DNA of 64,000 bases from Klebsiella aerogenes KCTC 2190. Its GTDB lineage: Bacteria > Pseudomonadota > Gammaproteobacteria > Enterobacterales > Enterobacteriaceae. The DNA is taken from assembly GCF_000215745.1 (NCBI RefSeq), contig NC_015663.1, positions 2,418,001 through 2,482,000 on the forward strand, read 5' to 3'. The position numbers and the translations under genes were made by a program. Numbering within the stretch: the first letter of the stretch is position 1; every line of letters begins with the position of its first letter. The notes beneath the pieces were generated by a model. That model had not been told where the DNA came from. It made no database searches and worked only from the letters and a program-made list of their open reading frames with translations. Shown piece by piece: positions 39,130-49,529 of the stretch.

Positions 39130-41520
39130 TTATTTCGCGTCATCCGGTAACGCATAGGCAACGATGTAGTCGCCCATTTTAGTACCGAACGAGCCATGAC
39201 CGCCGGCAGAGATGACAACGTACTGCTTGCCATTCACTTCATAGGTCATCGGCGTCGCCTGGCCACCTGCAGGCAGACGCGCCTGCCACAGTTTTTCACC
39301 ATTACTCATGTTGTAAGCGCGCAGGTAGTTATCGGCGGTGGCGGCGATAAACAGCACGTTACCGGCGGTTGAGATCGGCCCGCCCAGCATCGGCATACCC
39401 ATATTGAATGGCAGTGGAACAGGCAGCGGGAACGGCAGACTATCCTGCGGCGTACCGATGCGTTTTTTCCACACCACTTCGTTGGTCTTCAGATCCAGCG
39501 CCGAGATATAACCCCATGCCGGTTGTTTACACGGCAGGCCAAACGGCGACAGGAACGGGTTCAGCGTGACGCCGAACGGGACGCCATACTGCGGCTGAAC
39601 GCCGGACTCGGTACCAGAGCCTTTCGCGTCTTTTGGCGGTTCCATCGGGTTGCCCGGGCCGCGTGGGATCAGTTTAGAGACGAACGGCAGCGCCATCGGG
39701 TTGGCGATAGCCACCTGACGGTTTGGATCGACGGAGATACCGCCCCATTCAAACATCCCCAGGTTCCCCGGGAAGACCAGCGTGCCCTGTTCAGACGGCG
39801 GAGTGAAGATACCTTCATAGCGCATCTGATGGAAGATAACGCGGCACACCAGTTGGTCAAACATGGTGGCGCCCCACATATCTGCGCCGGTCAGGTCTTT
39901 CTTCGGACGGAAGCTCAGCTCGGAGAACGGCTGGGTTTTAGCAACATAATCGCCTTTCGCCGCACCTTGCGGAACCGGTTTTTCCGGCGCCGGGACCACC
40001 AGCTCGCCATTACGGCGATCCAGCACGAAGATGTTGCCGGTTTTGGCCGGAGCGTAAATCACCGGTACGGTTTTACCGTTCACATCAATGTCGGCCAGCG
40101 TCGGCTGCGACGGCATATCCATATCCCACAGATCGTGGTGTACGGTTTGGTAGCTCCATGCCAGTTTCCCGGTGGTTGCGTTCAGCGCTACGATAGAGCT
40201 GGCGTAACGTTCCTGTTCCGGCGTGCGATTGCCGCCCCAGATATCCGGCGTGGTAACGCCCATCGGCAGATAGACTAAATCCAGCTTCGCGTCATAGGCG
40301 GCAGGCGCCCAGGAGTTAGGTGAATTGAGTGTGAAGTGATGCTCATCGCTCGGGATCGCATTAGGGTCTTTCGCACCCGGGTCGAAGGCCCACAGCAGTT
40401 TACCGGTATTCACATCAAAGCCGCGGATCACGCCTGATGGCTCGCGGGTTGAGAAGTTATCGGTTACCGCGCCGGCAATGACGATAGTTTTATCGGTGAT
40501 AATCGGCGGCGACGTCGGTTCATACATACCCGGCGTGGTTACCGGCATATTGGTTTGCAGGTTGAGAATGCCTTTGTTGGCAAAGGTTTCGCACAGCTTA
40601 CCGTTGTCGGCGTTCACCGCGAACAGACGGCCATCGTTGACCGGCAGAATAATACGGCGCGGGCAGTCGGCGACGACGTCGGCAGGCGCGTTATCTGCTT
40701 TGGCTTCATGATAGGAGACGCCACGGCAGGTCACGTGCTGGAACGACGGATCGGCGTTCAGCTGCGGGTCAAAATGCCACTTCTCTTTACCGGTGGCCGC
40801 GTCAAGCGCGAACAGACGCTGGTGCGCGGTACACAGATACAGCATGTCGCCAACTTTAATCGGCGTCACTTCGTTAGTGATTTCACCCGGATCGTTCGGC
40901 TGCTTCAGGTCGCCGGTGCGGAATACCCAGGCTTCCTTCAGGTTCTTCACGTTATCGGTATTAATTTGCTTCAGCGGTGAATAACGCTGGCCTTCCTGGT
41001 TGCGGCCATAAGCCGGCCAGTCGCTATCGGCGACGGTAGAAATCGGCGCAGCCGGCGTCGCGTCAGCGCTCAGCGTACCGTTCACTTCCTGCGGATCGTT
41101 GAAACCGGCCCAGGTCAGGATCCCGCCGCTAATCAGCAGGGCGATAACCAGACCGCCAACGGCACCGGCGGAAGGGACCGGCAGACGACGCCAGACAAAT
41201 GGCAGAATCAGCCAGATGCCGAAGAAGACCAGGATGTCGCTACGCGGCGTCAGCGCCCAGAAGTCGAAACCGACTTCCCATACCCCCCAAATCATGGTTG
41301 CCAGCAGCAGGGCGGCGTACAGCCACAGCGCAGCGCGCTTGCCGCGGAACAGCATAACGGTGACGGCCAGCATCACCAGGCCTGCGATAGGGTAGTACCA
41401 GGAACCGCCAATAGCGGCCAGCCATACCCCACCGATTAACAGATACAGGCCACAGAAGGCGGCAAACAGCGCCGTCAGCGTGACAAGTAACCGTGATTGT
41501 TGAGATTTTGTTTCTGCCAT
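39130..41520 (-). CDS. gcd: Quinoprotein glucose dehydrogenase Gcd
   Basis: PQQ-dependent membrane enzyme oxidising glucose to gluconolactone in the periplasm and passing electrons to ubiquinone. The 796 residues equal E. coli. The first about 140 residues form five membrane helices; the rest is an eight-bladed propeller with tryptophan-docking repeats (such as GKLAWSYQTVHHDLWDMDMP, and HHDLWD near the PQQ/Ca site). Strains lacking PQQ synthesis have only the apoenzyme; Klebsiella makes PQQ, so activity is plausible if this is that genus. Confidence 0.98.
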   Translation of the reverse strand: MAETKSQQSRLLVTLTALFAAFCGLYLLIGGVWLAAIGGSWYYPIAGLVMLAVTVMLFRGKRAALWLYAALLLATMIWGVWEVGFDFWALTPRSDILVFFGIWLILPFVWRRLPVPSAGAVGGLVIALLISGGILTWAGFNDPQEVNGTLSADATPAAPISTVADSDWPAYGRNQEGQRYSPLKQINTDNVKNLKEAWVFRTGDLKQPNDPGEITNEVTPIKVGDMLYLCTAHQRLFALDAATGKEKWHFDPQLNADPSFQHVTCRGVSYHEAKADNAPADVVADCPRRIILPVNDGRLFAVNADNGKLCETFANKGILNLQTNMPVTTPGMYEPTSPPIITDKTIVIAGAVTDNFSTREPSGVIRGFDVNTGKLLWAFDPGAKDPNAIPSDEHHFTLNSPNSWAPAAYDAKLDLVYLPMGVTTPDIWGGNRTPEQERYASSIVALNATTGKLAWSYQTVHHDLWDMDMPSQPTLADIDVNGKTVPVIYAPAKTGNIFVLDRRNGELVVPAPEKPVPQGAAKGDYVAKTQPFSELSFRPKKDLTGADMWGATMFDQLVCRVIFHQMRYEGIFTPPSEQGTLVFPGNLGMFEWGGISVDPNRQVAIANPMALPFVSKLIPRGPGNPMEPPKDAKGSGTESGVQPQYGVPFGVTLNPFLSPFGLPCKQPAWGYISALDLKTNEVVWKKRIGTPQDSLPFPLPVPLPFNMGMPMLGGPISTAGNVLFIAATADNYLRAYNMSNGEKLWQARLPAGGQATPMTYEVNGKQYVVISAGGHGSFGTKMGDYIVAYALPDDAK

Positions 41521-41722
41521 AGAAAGACACTCTTCAGTTGTTAATTTTTTAACTGCAATTAATTATAGGATTTAACAACTGTGATCGGAATCACAAATAT
41601 GGCTTTATTATTCACTGCACCGAAGATTTCGTTTTGCTGGTATACTGTATCGCTTGCCGGTCAACGTCGATGTGAAAGCAACGGCTTTGAAGATTTATCC
41701 TAAGAATCAAATGGTTAGTTTA

Positions 41723-42259
41723 ATGAAACATACTGTAGAAGTGATGATCCCGGAAGCCGAGATCAAAGCGCGTATCGCCGAACTGGGTCGTCAAATTAAT
41801 GAACGCTACAAAGACAGCGGCAGTGAAATGGTGCTGGTGGGTCTGCTGCGCGGTTCATTTATGTTTATGGCTGACCTGTGCCGTGAGGTTCAGGTGCCGC
41901 ATGAAGTCGACTTTATGACCGCCTCCAGCTATGGCAGCGGCATGTCCACCACCCGCGATGTCAAAATCCTTAAAGACCTGGATGAAGATATTCGCGGTAA
42001 AGACGTATTGATCGTCGAAGACATCATCGATTCCGGCAACACCCTGTCTAAAGTGCGCGAAATCCTCAGCCTGCGCGAGCCGAAATCACTGGCTATCTGT
42101 ACGCTGCTGGATAAACCAAGCCGTCGTGAAGTGAACGTCCCGGTGGAGTTTGTCGGTTTTGCCATTCCGGATGAGTTCGTGGTGGGCTACGGTATCGACT
42201 ACGCTCAGCGCTATCGTCATCTGCCGTATGTCGGCAAAGTGATCCTGCTGGACGAGTAA
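41723..42259 (+). CDS. hpt: Hypoxanthine phosphoribosyltransferase Hpt
   Basis: Purine salvage enzyme making IMP from hypoxanthine and PRPP. I start it at 41723 ([13 protein letters not shown]), giving 178 residues as in E. coli; the open frame extends to 41654 without conservation. The PRPP-binding motif [14 protein letters not shown] is near residue 100, and the flexible loop [14 protein letters not shown] precedes it. Confidence 0.97.
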   Translation: MKHTVEVMIPEAEIKARIAELGRQINERYKDSGSEMVLVGLLRGSFMFMADLCREVQVPHEVDFMTASSYGSGMSTTRDVKILKDLDEDIRGKDVLIVEDIIDSGNTLSKVREILSLREPKSLAICTLLDKPSRREVNVPVEFVGFAIPDEFVVGYGIDYAQRYRHLPYVGKVILLDE

Positions 42260-42272
42260 TTATTGTTGCGGT

Positions 42273-42301
42273 CCCGGATAGGGCGAGCGCCTTATCCGGG
42301 G
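42273..42301. repeat. REP-type palindrome between hpt and can
   Basis: CCCGGATAGGGCGAGCGCCTTATCCGGGG forms a hairpin with the usual REP loop and lies between convergent genes 14 bp after the hpt stop. Confidence 0.75.
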
Positions 42302-42316
42302 CGGTGAGGGCGGCGG

Positions 42317-42979
42317 CTATTTATGGTTGGCGTGCTTGCTCTTGAGATTGGAAATCCCGTGGCGATAGCGCTGCTCGAGGGTTTCCCGGCTGACGGCGGT
42401 GACATCAAGATCGCGCAGTAGTCCGTCGTGAATACCATAAGCCCAACCGTGGATCGTCACTTTTTGTCCACGTTTCCACGCCGACTGCATGATCGTCGAG
42501 TGTCCCAGGTTGTATACCTGCTCCATCACGTTCAGTTCGCAAAGTGTATCCAGACGCCGCTCTTCCGGCATCTCACCGAGCAGCGAACTGTGTTTAAACC
42601 AGATATCGCGAATGTGTAGCAGCCAGTTATCAATAAGCCCCAATTCCGGGTTTTCGACCGCCGCCTGTACACCGCCGCAGCCGTAGTGGCCGCAGATAAT
42701 AATGTGTTCGACTTCCAGCACGTCAACGGCGTATTGCACCACCGACAGACAGTTCAGGTCGGTGTGGATCACCAGATTGGCAACGTTACGGTGCACGAAC
42801 AACTCACCGGGTTCCAGGCCGGTTAAGCGCTCTGCGGGGACGCGGCTATCGGAACAGCCAATCCACAGAAAACGCGGTTTCTGCGCCTGCGACAATTTCG
42901 CAAAGAAGCCGGGGTCCTCTTCCACCAGCATTTTTGACCATAGTGCATTATTGCTGATGAGTGTATCTATATCATTCAT
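42317..42979 (-). CDS. can: Beta-class carbonic anhydrase Can
   Basis: Interconverts CO2 and bicarbonate; essential in air for E. coli. It has 220 residues as in E. coli (YadF). Zinc ligands and the regulating aspartate lie in GCSDSRV (C42, D44) and HYGCGG (H98, C101). The start at 42979 gives [17 protein letters not shown]. It is divergent from yadG across a 230-bp region that contains an ERIC element. Confidence 0.98.
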   Translation of the reverse strand: MNDIDTLISNNALWSKMLVEEDPGFFAKLSQAQKPRFLWIGCSDSRVPAERLTGLEPGELFVHRNVANLVIHTDLNCLSVVQYAVDVLEVEHIIICGHYGCGGVQAAVENPELGLIDNWLLHIRDIWFKHSSLLGEMPEERRLDTLCELNVMEQVYNLGHSTIMQSAWKRGQKVTIHGWAYGIHDGLLRDLDVTAVSRETLEQRYRHGISNLKSKHANHK

Positions 42980-43052
42980 GGACGTTTACGGCCTGTAACC
43001 AAGTAAGTGCGTTGCGCTAATATAGGGTAAGCTCACCTTTTTGAAAACAATC

Positions 43053-43178
43053 TTTACCCGTCATACTTCATGCTGCAGGTGCGTTGGCTGCACTCGTTCA
43101 CCCCAGTCACTTACTTATGTAAGCTCCTGGGGATTCGCTCATTTGCCGCCTTCCTGCAACATGAATTATTTGGGTAAA
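43053..43178. repeat. ERIC element (intergenic repeat unit)
   Basis: A 126-bp imperfect palindrome bounded by TTTACCC and GGGTAAA. It contains both core segments used as ERIC-PCR targets: GTAAGCTCCTGGGGATTC and, in reverse complement, AAGTAAGTGACTGGGGTGAA. It is inserted between can and yadG and ends 31 bp before the yadG start. It would be transcribed as a long hairpin if it lies in the yadG leader. Confidence 0.93.
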
Positions 43179-43209
43179 TTAGATGTGAAGACACGAGAAG
43201 AGATATTTA

Positions 43210-44136
43210 ATGACCATTGCTCTGGAATTAAAACAGCTCAAGAAAACCTATCCCGGCGGGGTTCAGGCGCTGAAAGGCATTGACCTGCAGGTTGAAGCCG
43301 GCGACTTTTATGCGCTGCTGGGCCCGAACGGCGCGGGGAAATCCACGACTATCGGCATCATTAGTTCGCTGGTCAATAAAACCTCCGGTCAGGTTAACGT
43401 ATTTGGTTACGACCTGGAAAAAGATGTGGTGAACGCCAAACGCCAGCTCGGGCTGGTGCCGCAGGAGTTCAACTTCAACCCGTTCGAAACCGTACAGCAA
43501 ATCGTGGTTAACCAGGCGGGTTACTATGGCGTTGAGCGTAAAGAAGCGATCTTGCGTAGCGAAAAGTATCTGAAACAGCTCGATCTGTGGGAAAAGCGCA
43601 ATGAACGCGCGCGTATGCTCTCCGGTGGGATGAAGCGCCGCCTGATGATTGCCCGCGCGCTGATGCATGAGCCGAAGCTGCTCATCCTTGATGAACCCAC
43701 CGCCGGGGTTGATATCGAACTACGTCGCTCGATGTGGGGGTTCCTCAAAGATCTCAACGATAAAGGCACCACCATTATCCTCACGACCCACTATCTGGAA
43801 GAAGCGGAAATGTTGTGCCGCAATATCGGCATTATCCAGAGCGGCGAGCTGGTGGAAAACACCTCAATGAAGGCGCTGCTGGCAAAGCTGAAATCGGAAA
43901 CCTTTATCCTCGATCTGGCGCCGAAAAGCCCGCTGCCGACCCTCGATGGATATCAATACCGGCTGGTTGATACCTCGACGCTGGAAGTTGAAGTCCTGCG
44001 CGAGCAGGGGATTAACAGCGTTTTCGCCCAGCTAAGCGCCCAGGGCGTGCAGGTATTAAGTATGCGTAACAAGGCCAACCGTCTGGAAGAGCTGTTTGTC
44101 ACGCTGGTGCACGACAAAAAAGGAGAATCAGCATGA
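43210..44136 (+). CDS. yadG: ABC transporter ATP-binding protein YadG
   Basis: ATPase subunit of an ABC-2 type exporter of unknown substrate, 308 residues as in E. coli. Walker A GPNGAGKS (near residue 38), Q-loop, signature LSGGMKRR, Walker B LLILDEPTAGVD and the H-loop (TTHYLEEAE) are all visible. It overlaps yadH by 4 bp. The upstream ERIC leaves only 31 bp before the start, and a good ribosome binding site is GAAGAGATA. Confidence 0.96.
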   Translation: MTIALELKQLKKTYPGGVQALKGIDLQVEAGDFYALLGPNGAGKSTTIGIISSLVNKTSGQVNVFGYDLEKDVVNAKRQLGLVPQEFNFNPFETVQQIVVNQAGYYGVERKEAILRSEKYLKQLDLWEKRNERARMLSGGMKRRLMIARALMHEPKLLILDEPTAGVDIELRRSMWGFLKDLNDKGTTIILTTHYLEEAEMLCRNIGIIQSGELVENTSMKALLAKLKSETFILDLAPKSPLPTLDGYQYRLVDTSTLEVEVLREQGINSVFAQLSAQGVQVLSMRNKANRLEELFVTLVHDKKGESA

Positions 44137-44903
44137 TGCAGCTTTACTGGGTCGCGCTGAAAAGCATCTGGACCAAAGAGATCCACCGGTTTATGCGTAT
44201 CTGGGTTCAGACGCTGGTGCCGCCGGTGATCACCATGACCCTCTATTTCGTCATCTTTGGCAATCTGATCGGCTCACGGATCGGCGAGATGCACGGTTTT
44301 ACCTACATGCAGTTTATCGTGCCGGGGCTGATTATGATGGCGGTGATCACCAACGCCTACGCCAACGTCGCCTCGTCGTTCTTCAGCGCCAAGTTTCAGC
44401 GCAACATTGAGGAACTGCTGGTGGCGCCGGTGCCAACCCACGTGGTGATCGCCGGTTACGTCGGCGGCGGGGTGGCGCGCGGGCTGTGCGTCGGGATTCT
44501 GGTTACGGCTATCTCGCTGTTCTTCGTCCCGTTCCAGGTTCATTCCTGGTTGTTCGTCGCCCTGACGCTGATTTTGACGGCAATCCTGTTCTCGCTGGCA
44601 GGCCTGCTCAATGCGGTGTTTGCGAAAACCTTCGACGACATCAGCCTGATCCCGACTTTCGTGCTGACACCGCTGACCTATCTTGGCGGGGTGTTCTATT
44701 CGCTGACGCTGTTGCCGCCGTTCTGGCAGGCGCTGTCGCATTTGAACCCGATCGTCTACATGATTAGCGGCTTCCGTTTTGGCTTCCTCGGCATTCATGA
44801 CGTTCCGCTGGCGACCACCTTTGGCGTGCTGGTAGTGTTTATCGTGGCCTTCTATATTCTGTGCTGGTATCTGATCCAGCGCGGGCGCGGCCTGCGTAGC
44901 TAA
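44133..44903 (+). CDS. yadH: ABC-2 type transporter permease YadH
   Basis: Six-helix inner-membrane permease, 256 residues as in E. coli. The ABC-2 features LTPLTYLGGVFYSLTLLPP and SGFRFGFLGI are present. The start ATGATG overlaps the yadG stop (ATGA), indicating coupling with the ATPase. Substrate is unknown. Confidence 0.96.
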   Translation: MMQLYWVALKSIWTKEIHRFMRIWVQTLVPPVITMTLYFVIFGNLIGSRIGEMHGFTYMQFIVPGLIMMAVITNAYANVASSFFSAKFQRNIEELLVAPVPTHVVIAGYVGGGVARGLCVGILVTAISLFFVPFQVHSWLFVALTLILTAILFSLAGLLNAVFAKTFDDISLIPTFVLTPLTYLGGVFYSLTLLPPFWQALSHLNPIVYMISGFRFGFLGIHDVPLATTFGVLVVFIVAFYILCWYLIQRGRGLRS

Positions 44904-44913
44904 TCCTCTCTGC

Positions 44914-44955
44914 TAGCGCCCCGCTAATTTCACTGTGGCGGGGCGCTAAGCGGTA
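44914..44955 (+). terminator. Terminator after yadH
   Basis: TAGCGCCCCGC (44914-44924) pairs perfectly with GCGGGGCGCTA (44938-44948) with a 13-base loop; a short T stretch occurs slightly further on. It lies between yadH and yadI. Confidence 0.65.
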
Positions 44956-45025
44956 ATTTTTGATACCCATCACCCCATCTCAACGCTTGCCCTGCTAAAT
45001 TGTTTGCCTGCTAAGGAGGTAGGCG

Positions 45026-45466
45026 ATGTTAGGTTGGGTAATTACCTGTCATGATGAGCTGGCGCAGGAGATGCTGGATCGTCTGGAGAAAAAGTTTGGC
45101 CCGCTGGCGCAATGTCGGGCGGTGAATTACTGGCGAAATCTGAGCGTCAATATGCTGAGCCGCATGATGTGCGACGCGCTGCATGCCACCGACTGCGGCG
45201 ATGGGGTGATTTTTCTCACTGATAAAACCGGCGCTGCGCCGTATCGCGCCGCTGCGCTGATGAGTCACAAACATACCCACTGTGAAGTCATTTCCGGCAT
45301 TCGCTATCCATTGCTGGAGGAAATGTATTTGCAACGCTATACCCTCAGCAGTGACGCCTTCCGTAATGCTATCGTTAGCGCCGGAGGCCCCACGGTGAGC
45401 AGCCTATGGCATCAGCAGCAAAAGAACCCGCCTTTTCGTCTCCTGCATGATACGTTCGGAAATTAG
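45026..45466 (+). CDS. yadI: PTS EIIA (mannose-type) family protein YadI
   Basis: Orphan EIIA-Man-like protein of 146 residues, the length of E. coli YadI. The probable phospho-His is H9 in [16 protein letters not shown]. No EIIB, EIIC or EIID gene is near, so its phosphotransfer partner is unknown. AAGGAGGT directly upstream of the ATG is a strong ribosome binding site. Confidence 0.92.
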   Translation: MLGWVITCHDELAQEMLDRLEKKFGPLAQCRAVNYWRNLSVNMLSRMMCDALHATDCGDGVIFLTDKTGAAPYRAAALMSHKHTHCEVISGIRYPLLEEMYLQRYTLSSDAFRNAIVSAGGPTVSSLWHQQQKNPPFRLLHDTFGN

Positions 45467-45522
45467 GCATTAGCATTGATGCCGCTTTTGTTACAATGGC
45501 GGCATTCAGGTTTACCGGTTCG

Positions 45523-46776
45523 ATGCGCATGTTTGCCCGAGTCATTACATTGTTCCTTTTTCTGGCATCTGCCAGCGTTTCCGCCAGTCTGCTCAGCCAG
45601 CAGGGCGTTCCCGCACGCTATATGCAAGTCACGGAAGATGCCGATATCTGGGCGCAGGTCGGCAACCATGTGGTGAGCGTCGGCAACGTTCGCGCCGGGC
45701 AGATCCTTGCCGTGGTGCCGACCACGGCAGACTATTATGAATTCAATTTCGGCTTCGGTACCGGTTTTATTGATAAAGGACATCTGGGGGCGGTGCAGGG
45801 CGCAAAACGGGTTGAGGATAGCCTGGGCGATTTACGCCAGCCATTGAGCAACCAGAACCTGCTGACCTGGAAAGATACGCCGGTATACGATGCGCCATCA
45901 GTGGGTAGCCCGCCGTTTGGTACATTAGCGAATAACCTGCGCTATCCCATTATCAGCAAGCTGAAAGATCGCCTTAATCAGACCTGGTATCAGATTCGTA
46001 TCGGCAACAGGCTTGCATGGGTGAGTAGTCTGGATGCGCAGGAGGATAACGGCATTCCGCTACTGACTTATCACCATATCCTGCGTGATGAAGAAAATAG
46101 CCGTTTTCGCCATACCTCCACCACCACCTCGGTGCGCGCTTTCAGTAACCAGATGACCTGGTTGCGTGACCAGGGTTATACCACCCTGACGATGTATCAA
46201 CTGGAAGGGTATTTACGTAACAAGGTTAATCTGCCTGCACGCTCGGTGGTGATTACCTTTGATGATGGCCTCAAGTCGGTGAATCGCTACGCTTATCCGA
46301 TCCTCAAGCAGTACGGCTTCCACGCGACGGCGTTTATTATCTCGTCGCGGATCAAACGTCATCCGCAAAAGTGGGATCCGAAATCGCTGCAGTTTATGAG
46401 TATCTCTGAGCTCAGGCAGATTCAGGACGTGTTTGATGTGCAGTCGCATACCCATTTTCTGCACCGGGTCGATGCCGCCCGTCACCCGATATTGCTCAGC
46501 CGGAATTATCACAACATTCTCTTTGATTTCGAGCGTTCCCGGCGGGCGCTGAGTCAGTTTAATCCGCACGTGCTGTATCTTTCGTATCCGTTTGGCGGCT
46601 ATAACGCCACGGCGGTCAAGGCGGCGAACGATGCCGGTTTTCATCTGGCGGTAACGACGGTGAGAGGGAAGGTGAAACCGGGGGATAATCCGTTCCTGCT
46701 GAAGCGGTTGTATATCTTACGTACCGATTCGCTGGAGACGATGTCGCGGCTTATCAGCAATCAGCCGCAAGGGTAA
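45523..46776 (+). CDS. yadE: Exported polysaccharide deacetylase-family protein YadE
   Basis: About 417 residues from the start at 45523 ([13 protein letters not shown]; starts at 45496 and 45529 are also possible). A signal peptide ends near SASA. The first 180 residues hold SH3-like strands ([25 protein letters not shown]). The second half is a NodB homology domain with the catalytic motif VVITFDDG and zinc-site QSHTHFLH. The substrate is unknown; hydrolysis of acetylated cell-envelope or extracellular glycans is likely from the family. It is convergent with panD. Confidence 0.9.
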   Translation: MRMFARVITLFLFLASASVSASLLSQQGVPARYMQVTEDADIWAQVGNHVVSVGNVRAGQILAVVPTTADYYEFNFGFGTGFIDKGHLGAVQGAKRVEDSLGDLRQPLSNQNLLTWKDTPVYDAPSVGSPPFGTLANNLRYPIISKLKDRLNQTWYQIRIGNRLAWVSSLDAQEDNGIPLLTYHHILRDEENSRFRHTSTTTSVRAFSNQMTWLRDQGYTTLTMYQLEGYLRNKVNLPARSVVITFDDGLKSVNRYAYPILKQYGFHATAFIISSRIKRHPQKWDPKSLQFMSISELRQIQDVFDVQSHTHFLHRVDAARHPILLSRNYHNILFDFERSRRALSQFNPHVLYLSYPFGGYNATAVKAANDAGFHLAVTTVRGKVKPGDNPFLLKRLYILRTDSLETMSRLISNQPQG

Positions 46777-46778
46777 AC

Positions 46779-46804
46779 CGGCGCTGCGGCTGAGCGCAGC
46801 GCCG
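46779..46804. terminator. Hairpin between convergent yadE and panD
   Basis: CGGCGCTGCG (46779-46788) / CGCAGCGCCG (46795-46804), a perfect 10-bp GC-rich stem with a 6-base loop; no T-run. It may stabilise both 3' ends. Confidence 0.5.
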
Positions 46805-46810
46805 TAAGAA

Positions 46811-47191
46811 TCAGGCGACCTGCACCGGAATAGCTTTCGCCTGGCGCTTCATTTCGTTATCGCCTTCGAAATAGGCGACTTTCGGCTGCCAGGTGCGGGC
46901 TTCTTCGTCAGACATGGTCACGAAGCTGGCGATAATGAGGATATCGCCGACGCTTGCGCAGTGCGCCGCAGCGCCGTTGACGGAGATAATCTTCGAACCA
47001 CGCTCGGCGGCGATCGCATAAGTTGAGAAACGGTTACCGTTGGTCACGTTCCACAGATGAATGGCTTCATTTTCCAGAATACCGGCCGCTTCGAGGAAAT
47101 CCTGGTCAATGGCGCAGGAACCTTCGTAATGCAGGTCAGCCTGCGTGACTTTAACGCGATGGAGCTTGCCCTGCAGCATATTACGCATCAT
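46811..47191 (-). CDS. panD: Aspartate 1-decarboxylase proenzyme PanD
   Basis: Pyruvoyl enzyme converting aspartate to beta-alanine for pantothenate. Start at 47191 gives 126 residues as in E. coli. Self-cleavage is between G24 and S25 in HYEGSCAID. It is third in the transcription order panB-panC-panD; the E. coli gene yadD, found between panC and panD, is absent here (80-bp gap). Confidence 0.97.
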   Translation of the reverse strand: MMRNMLQGKLHRVKVTQADLHYEGSCAIDQDFLEAAGILENEAIHLWNVTNGNRFSTYAIAAERGSKIISVNGAAAHCASVGDILIIASFVTMSDEEARTWQPKVAYFEGDNEMKRQAKAIPVQVA

Positions 47192-47271
47192 AACTTCTAC
47201 CTTCCAACCTTTATGTAGCAAAGCGGACACGGCATCCGCTTTGAGAAAATAACCCGATTTTTCGTTCCAGG

Positions 47272-48126
47272 CTACTGGCCCAGCTCGACGATTTTGTTAT
47301 CAATCAGGCGCGCCTGGCCCAGCCATGCCGCCATCAGGATCACCGCGCGTTTGCTGGCTTCCGTTAGCTCCAGCAGAGTGTCGGCATCGCGGATCTGGAT
47401 ATCGTCGGCACGAAAACCTGATTCATTGAGCTCCTGCTCGGCGATGGCAATGATTTCCTCAAGGTTACGCTCGCCTGCGGCAAGTTTGCCCGCTACCGTA
47501 CTCAGCACTTTGTACAGACCGGGGGCGATTTTACGCTGCTCGGCGGTCAGATAACCGTTACGTGAGCTCAGCGCCAGGCCGTCTTTAGCGCGGATGATCG
47601 GCACGCCGACGATCTCAATGTCGTAGCCCATATCGGCGACCATTTTGCGGATCAGCGCCAGCTGCTGGAAATCTTTCTCGCCGAAGCAGGCGACATCCGG
47701 CTGCACCAGGTTGAATAGTTTGCTGACAATGGTCGAGACGCCGCGGAAGTGGCCAGGGCGGCTGGCGCCTTCCAGCATGGTAGACAGGCCAGGAACGTCA
47801 ACGAAAGTCTGTCCTTCAGTACCCTGCGGATAAATTTCCGCCGGCGCCGGAGCAAAGACAAAGTCGACCTTGCGCTTGTTCAGCTTTTCGCAATCCTCCT
47901 GCAGGGTGCGCGGATAGCGCGCCAGATCGTCCGGGCGGTCAAATTGCATCGGATTCACGAAGATACTGACCACCACGACATCCGCGCAGGCTTTGGCTTC
48001 ATCGACCAGCTTCATATGGCCATCGTGCAGGTTGCCCATGGTGGGAACCAGCGCAATGCGCTTGCCTTCCTGGCGTAAACGACGGATATGCTGGCGCAGC
48101 AGCGGCAGGGTTTCAATTATCAGCAC
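47272..48126 (-). CDS. panC: Pantothenate synthetase PanC
   Basis: Joins pantoate and beta-alanine with ATP hydrolysis to AMP. It has 284 residues (E. coli 283). The nucleotide-binding signature [12 protein letters not shown] (an HIGH-type motif) is near residue 30, and [10 protein letters not shown] contains the KMSKS-like region. It lies 11 bp after panB. Confidence 0.98.
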   Translation of the reverse strand: MLIIETLPLLRQHIRRLRQEGKRIALVPTMGNLHDGHMKLVDEAKACADVVVVSIFVNPMQFDRPDDLARYPRTLQEDCEKLNKRKVDFVFAPAPAEIYPQGTEGQTFVDVPGLSTMLEGASRPGHFRGVSTIVSKLFNLVQPDVACFGEKDFQQLALIRKMVADMGYDIEIVGVPIIRAKDGLALSSRNGYLTAEQRKIAPGLYKVLSTVAGKLAAGERNLEEIIAIAEQELNESGFRADDIQIRDADTLLELTEASKRAVILMAAWLGQARLIDNKIVELGQ

Positions 48127-48137
48127 AACAAGACTCC

Positions 48138-48929
48138 TTAATGGAAACTATGTTCTTCGCCCGGATAGGCCCCGGATTCAACTTCGGCAATATACTGCCG
48201 TACCGCGGCGCGGATGTCGCCCGCTTCTGCGAGGAAATTCTTGGCGAATTTAGGAATATGGCCGCCGGTGATCCCGAAAGCGTCATGCATCACCAGAATT
48301 TGCCCGTCGGTCACGTTGCCTGCGCCGATGCCGATAACCGGGATCGTCAGCGCTTCGGTGATGCGTTTTGCCAGCTCTACCGGCACGCACTCCAGCACCA
48401 GCAGCTGCGCGCCGGCCGCTTCCAGGGCTAATGCGTCATCAAACAGCGCCTGCGCCGCATCGCCGCGGCCCTGAACTTTATAGCCGCCGAACACGTTGAC
48501 CGACTGCGGCGTCAGGCCGAGGTGGCCGCAAACCGGTACCGCGCGCTCCGCCAGCATCCTGACGGTATCAGCCAGCCAGGCGCCGCCTTCAAGTTTGACC
48601 ATATTGGCGCCGGCACGCATCACGACGGCGGCATTTTCGAAGGTTTGCTCCGGCGTGGCGTAGGCCATGAACGGCAGGTCGGCGAGCAGCAGGCTGTTCG
48701 GCGCGCCGCGGCGCACAGCACGGGTATGGTAAGCGATATCGTCAACGGTCACCGGCAGCGTGGAATCGTGTCCCTGTACCGTCATCCCCAGCGAATCGCC
48801 CACCAGCAGGACGTTAATGCCTTCGTCGGCAAAAAGCTTAGCGAAACTGTAGTCGTAGGCGGTGATAGTGGCGAAGCGCTTTTTCTCCTGTTTGCATTTC
48901 TGCAGCAGGGCAATGGTGGTCGGTTTCAT
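48138..48929 (-). CDS. panB: 3-methyl-2-oxobutanoate hydroxymethyltransferase PanB
   Basis: First pantoate-branch enzyme, adding a hydroxymethyl group from methylene-THF to ketoisovalerate. It has 263 residues (E. coli 264). Mg-binding [15 protein letters not shown] and the substrate loop with GIGAG are visible. It is first of panBCD. In E. coli a fimbrial operon (yadN...yadC) separates panB from folK; here the gap is only 120 bp. Confidence 0.98.
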   Translation of the reverse strand: MKPTTIALLQKCKQEKKRFATITAYDYSFAKLFADEGINVLLVGDSLGMTVQGHDSTLPVTVDDIAYHTRAVRRGAPNSLLLADLPFMAYATPEQTFENAAVVMRAGANMVKLEGGAWLADTVRMLAERAVPVCGHLGLTPQSVNVFGGYKVQGRGDAAQALFDDALALEAAGAQLLVLECVPVELAKRITEALTIPVIGIGAGNVTDGQILVMHDAFGITGGHIPKFAKNFLAEAGDIRAAVRQYIAEVESGAYPGEEHSFH

Positions 48930-49049
48930 AACGTTTCCTGATGATGAAAGTCATATTAACCGGCATTCTAACAGCAGCATTCAGGGGGGCAATGATTTTG
49001 GGCAACCGATTACCACTATCGCCGTAAATGCTAAAAAAGGGAGTAGGGG

Positions 49050-49529
49050 TTACCAGATGGCAGGCTTTTCGGCGCCCAGATTTTCCAGCGCGGTGCGAAG
49101 GGCGAGGCCATCGGGGAAGTGGAGCAGCGGGGCGATTTCAAACAGTGGCCAGAGCATAAAACCGCGATTTTTCATATCGTAGTGCGGCACCGTCAGGCGC
49201 TCGCTGTTAATGATTGCGTCGCCAAACAACATGATGTCGAGGTCCAGCGTACGCGGCCCCCAGCGTTCGGCTTTGCGCACCCGCCCCTGCTGCAGTTCGA
49301 TGCGCTGAGTGTGATCGAGCAGCGCTTCTGGCGCGAGCGAGGTTTCAAGCGCGACGGCGGCATTGAGATAGTCAGGCTGATCCTGCGGCCCCAGCGGTGG
49401 CGTACGGTACAGTGAAGATACGCTCACCACGCGGCTGTCCGGAATGTCGGCCAGCGCGCGGATAGCCGCATTCACTTGTTCGAGCGGCGAGGCGAGATTA
49501 CTGCCAATGGCGATATAGACCAGGGTCAT
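49050..49529 (-). CDS. folK: 2-amino-4-hydroxy-6-hydroxymethyldihydropteridine pyrophosphokinase FolK
   Basis: Pyrophosphorylates the pterin precursor in folate synthesis. It has 159 residues as in E. coli. The HPPK signature [15 protein letters not shown] carries the two Mg-binding Asp residues. Its start overlaps the pcnB stop by 4 bp (ATGA), so it is the last gene of gluQ-pcnB-folK. Confidence 0.97.
   Translation of the reverse strand: MTLVYIAIGSNLASPLEQVNAAIRALADIPDSRVVSVSSLYRTPPLGPQDQPDYLNAAVALETSLAPEALLDHTQRIELQQGRVRKAERWGPRTLDLDIMLFGDAIINSERLTVPHYDMKNRGFMLWPLFEIAPLLHFPDGLALRTALENLGAEKPAIW

Noticed and set aside
43041..43283. 80-codon frame before yadG
   Set aside because: It is mostly ERIC element sequence and runs out of frame into yadG.
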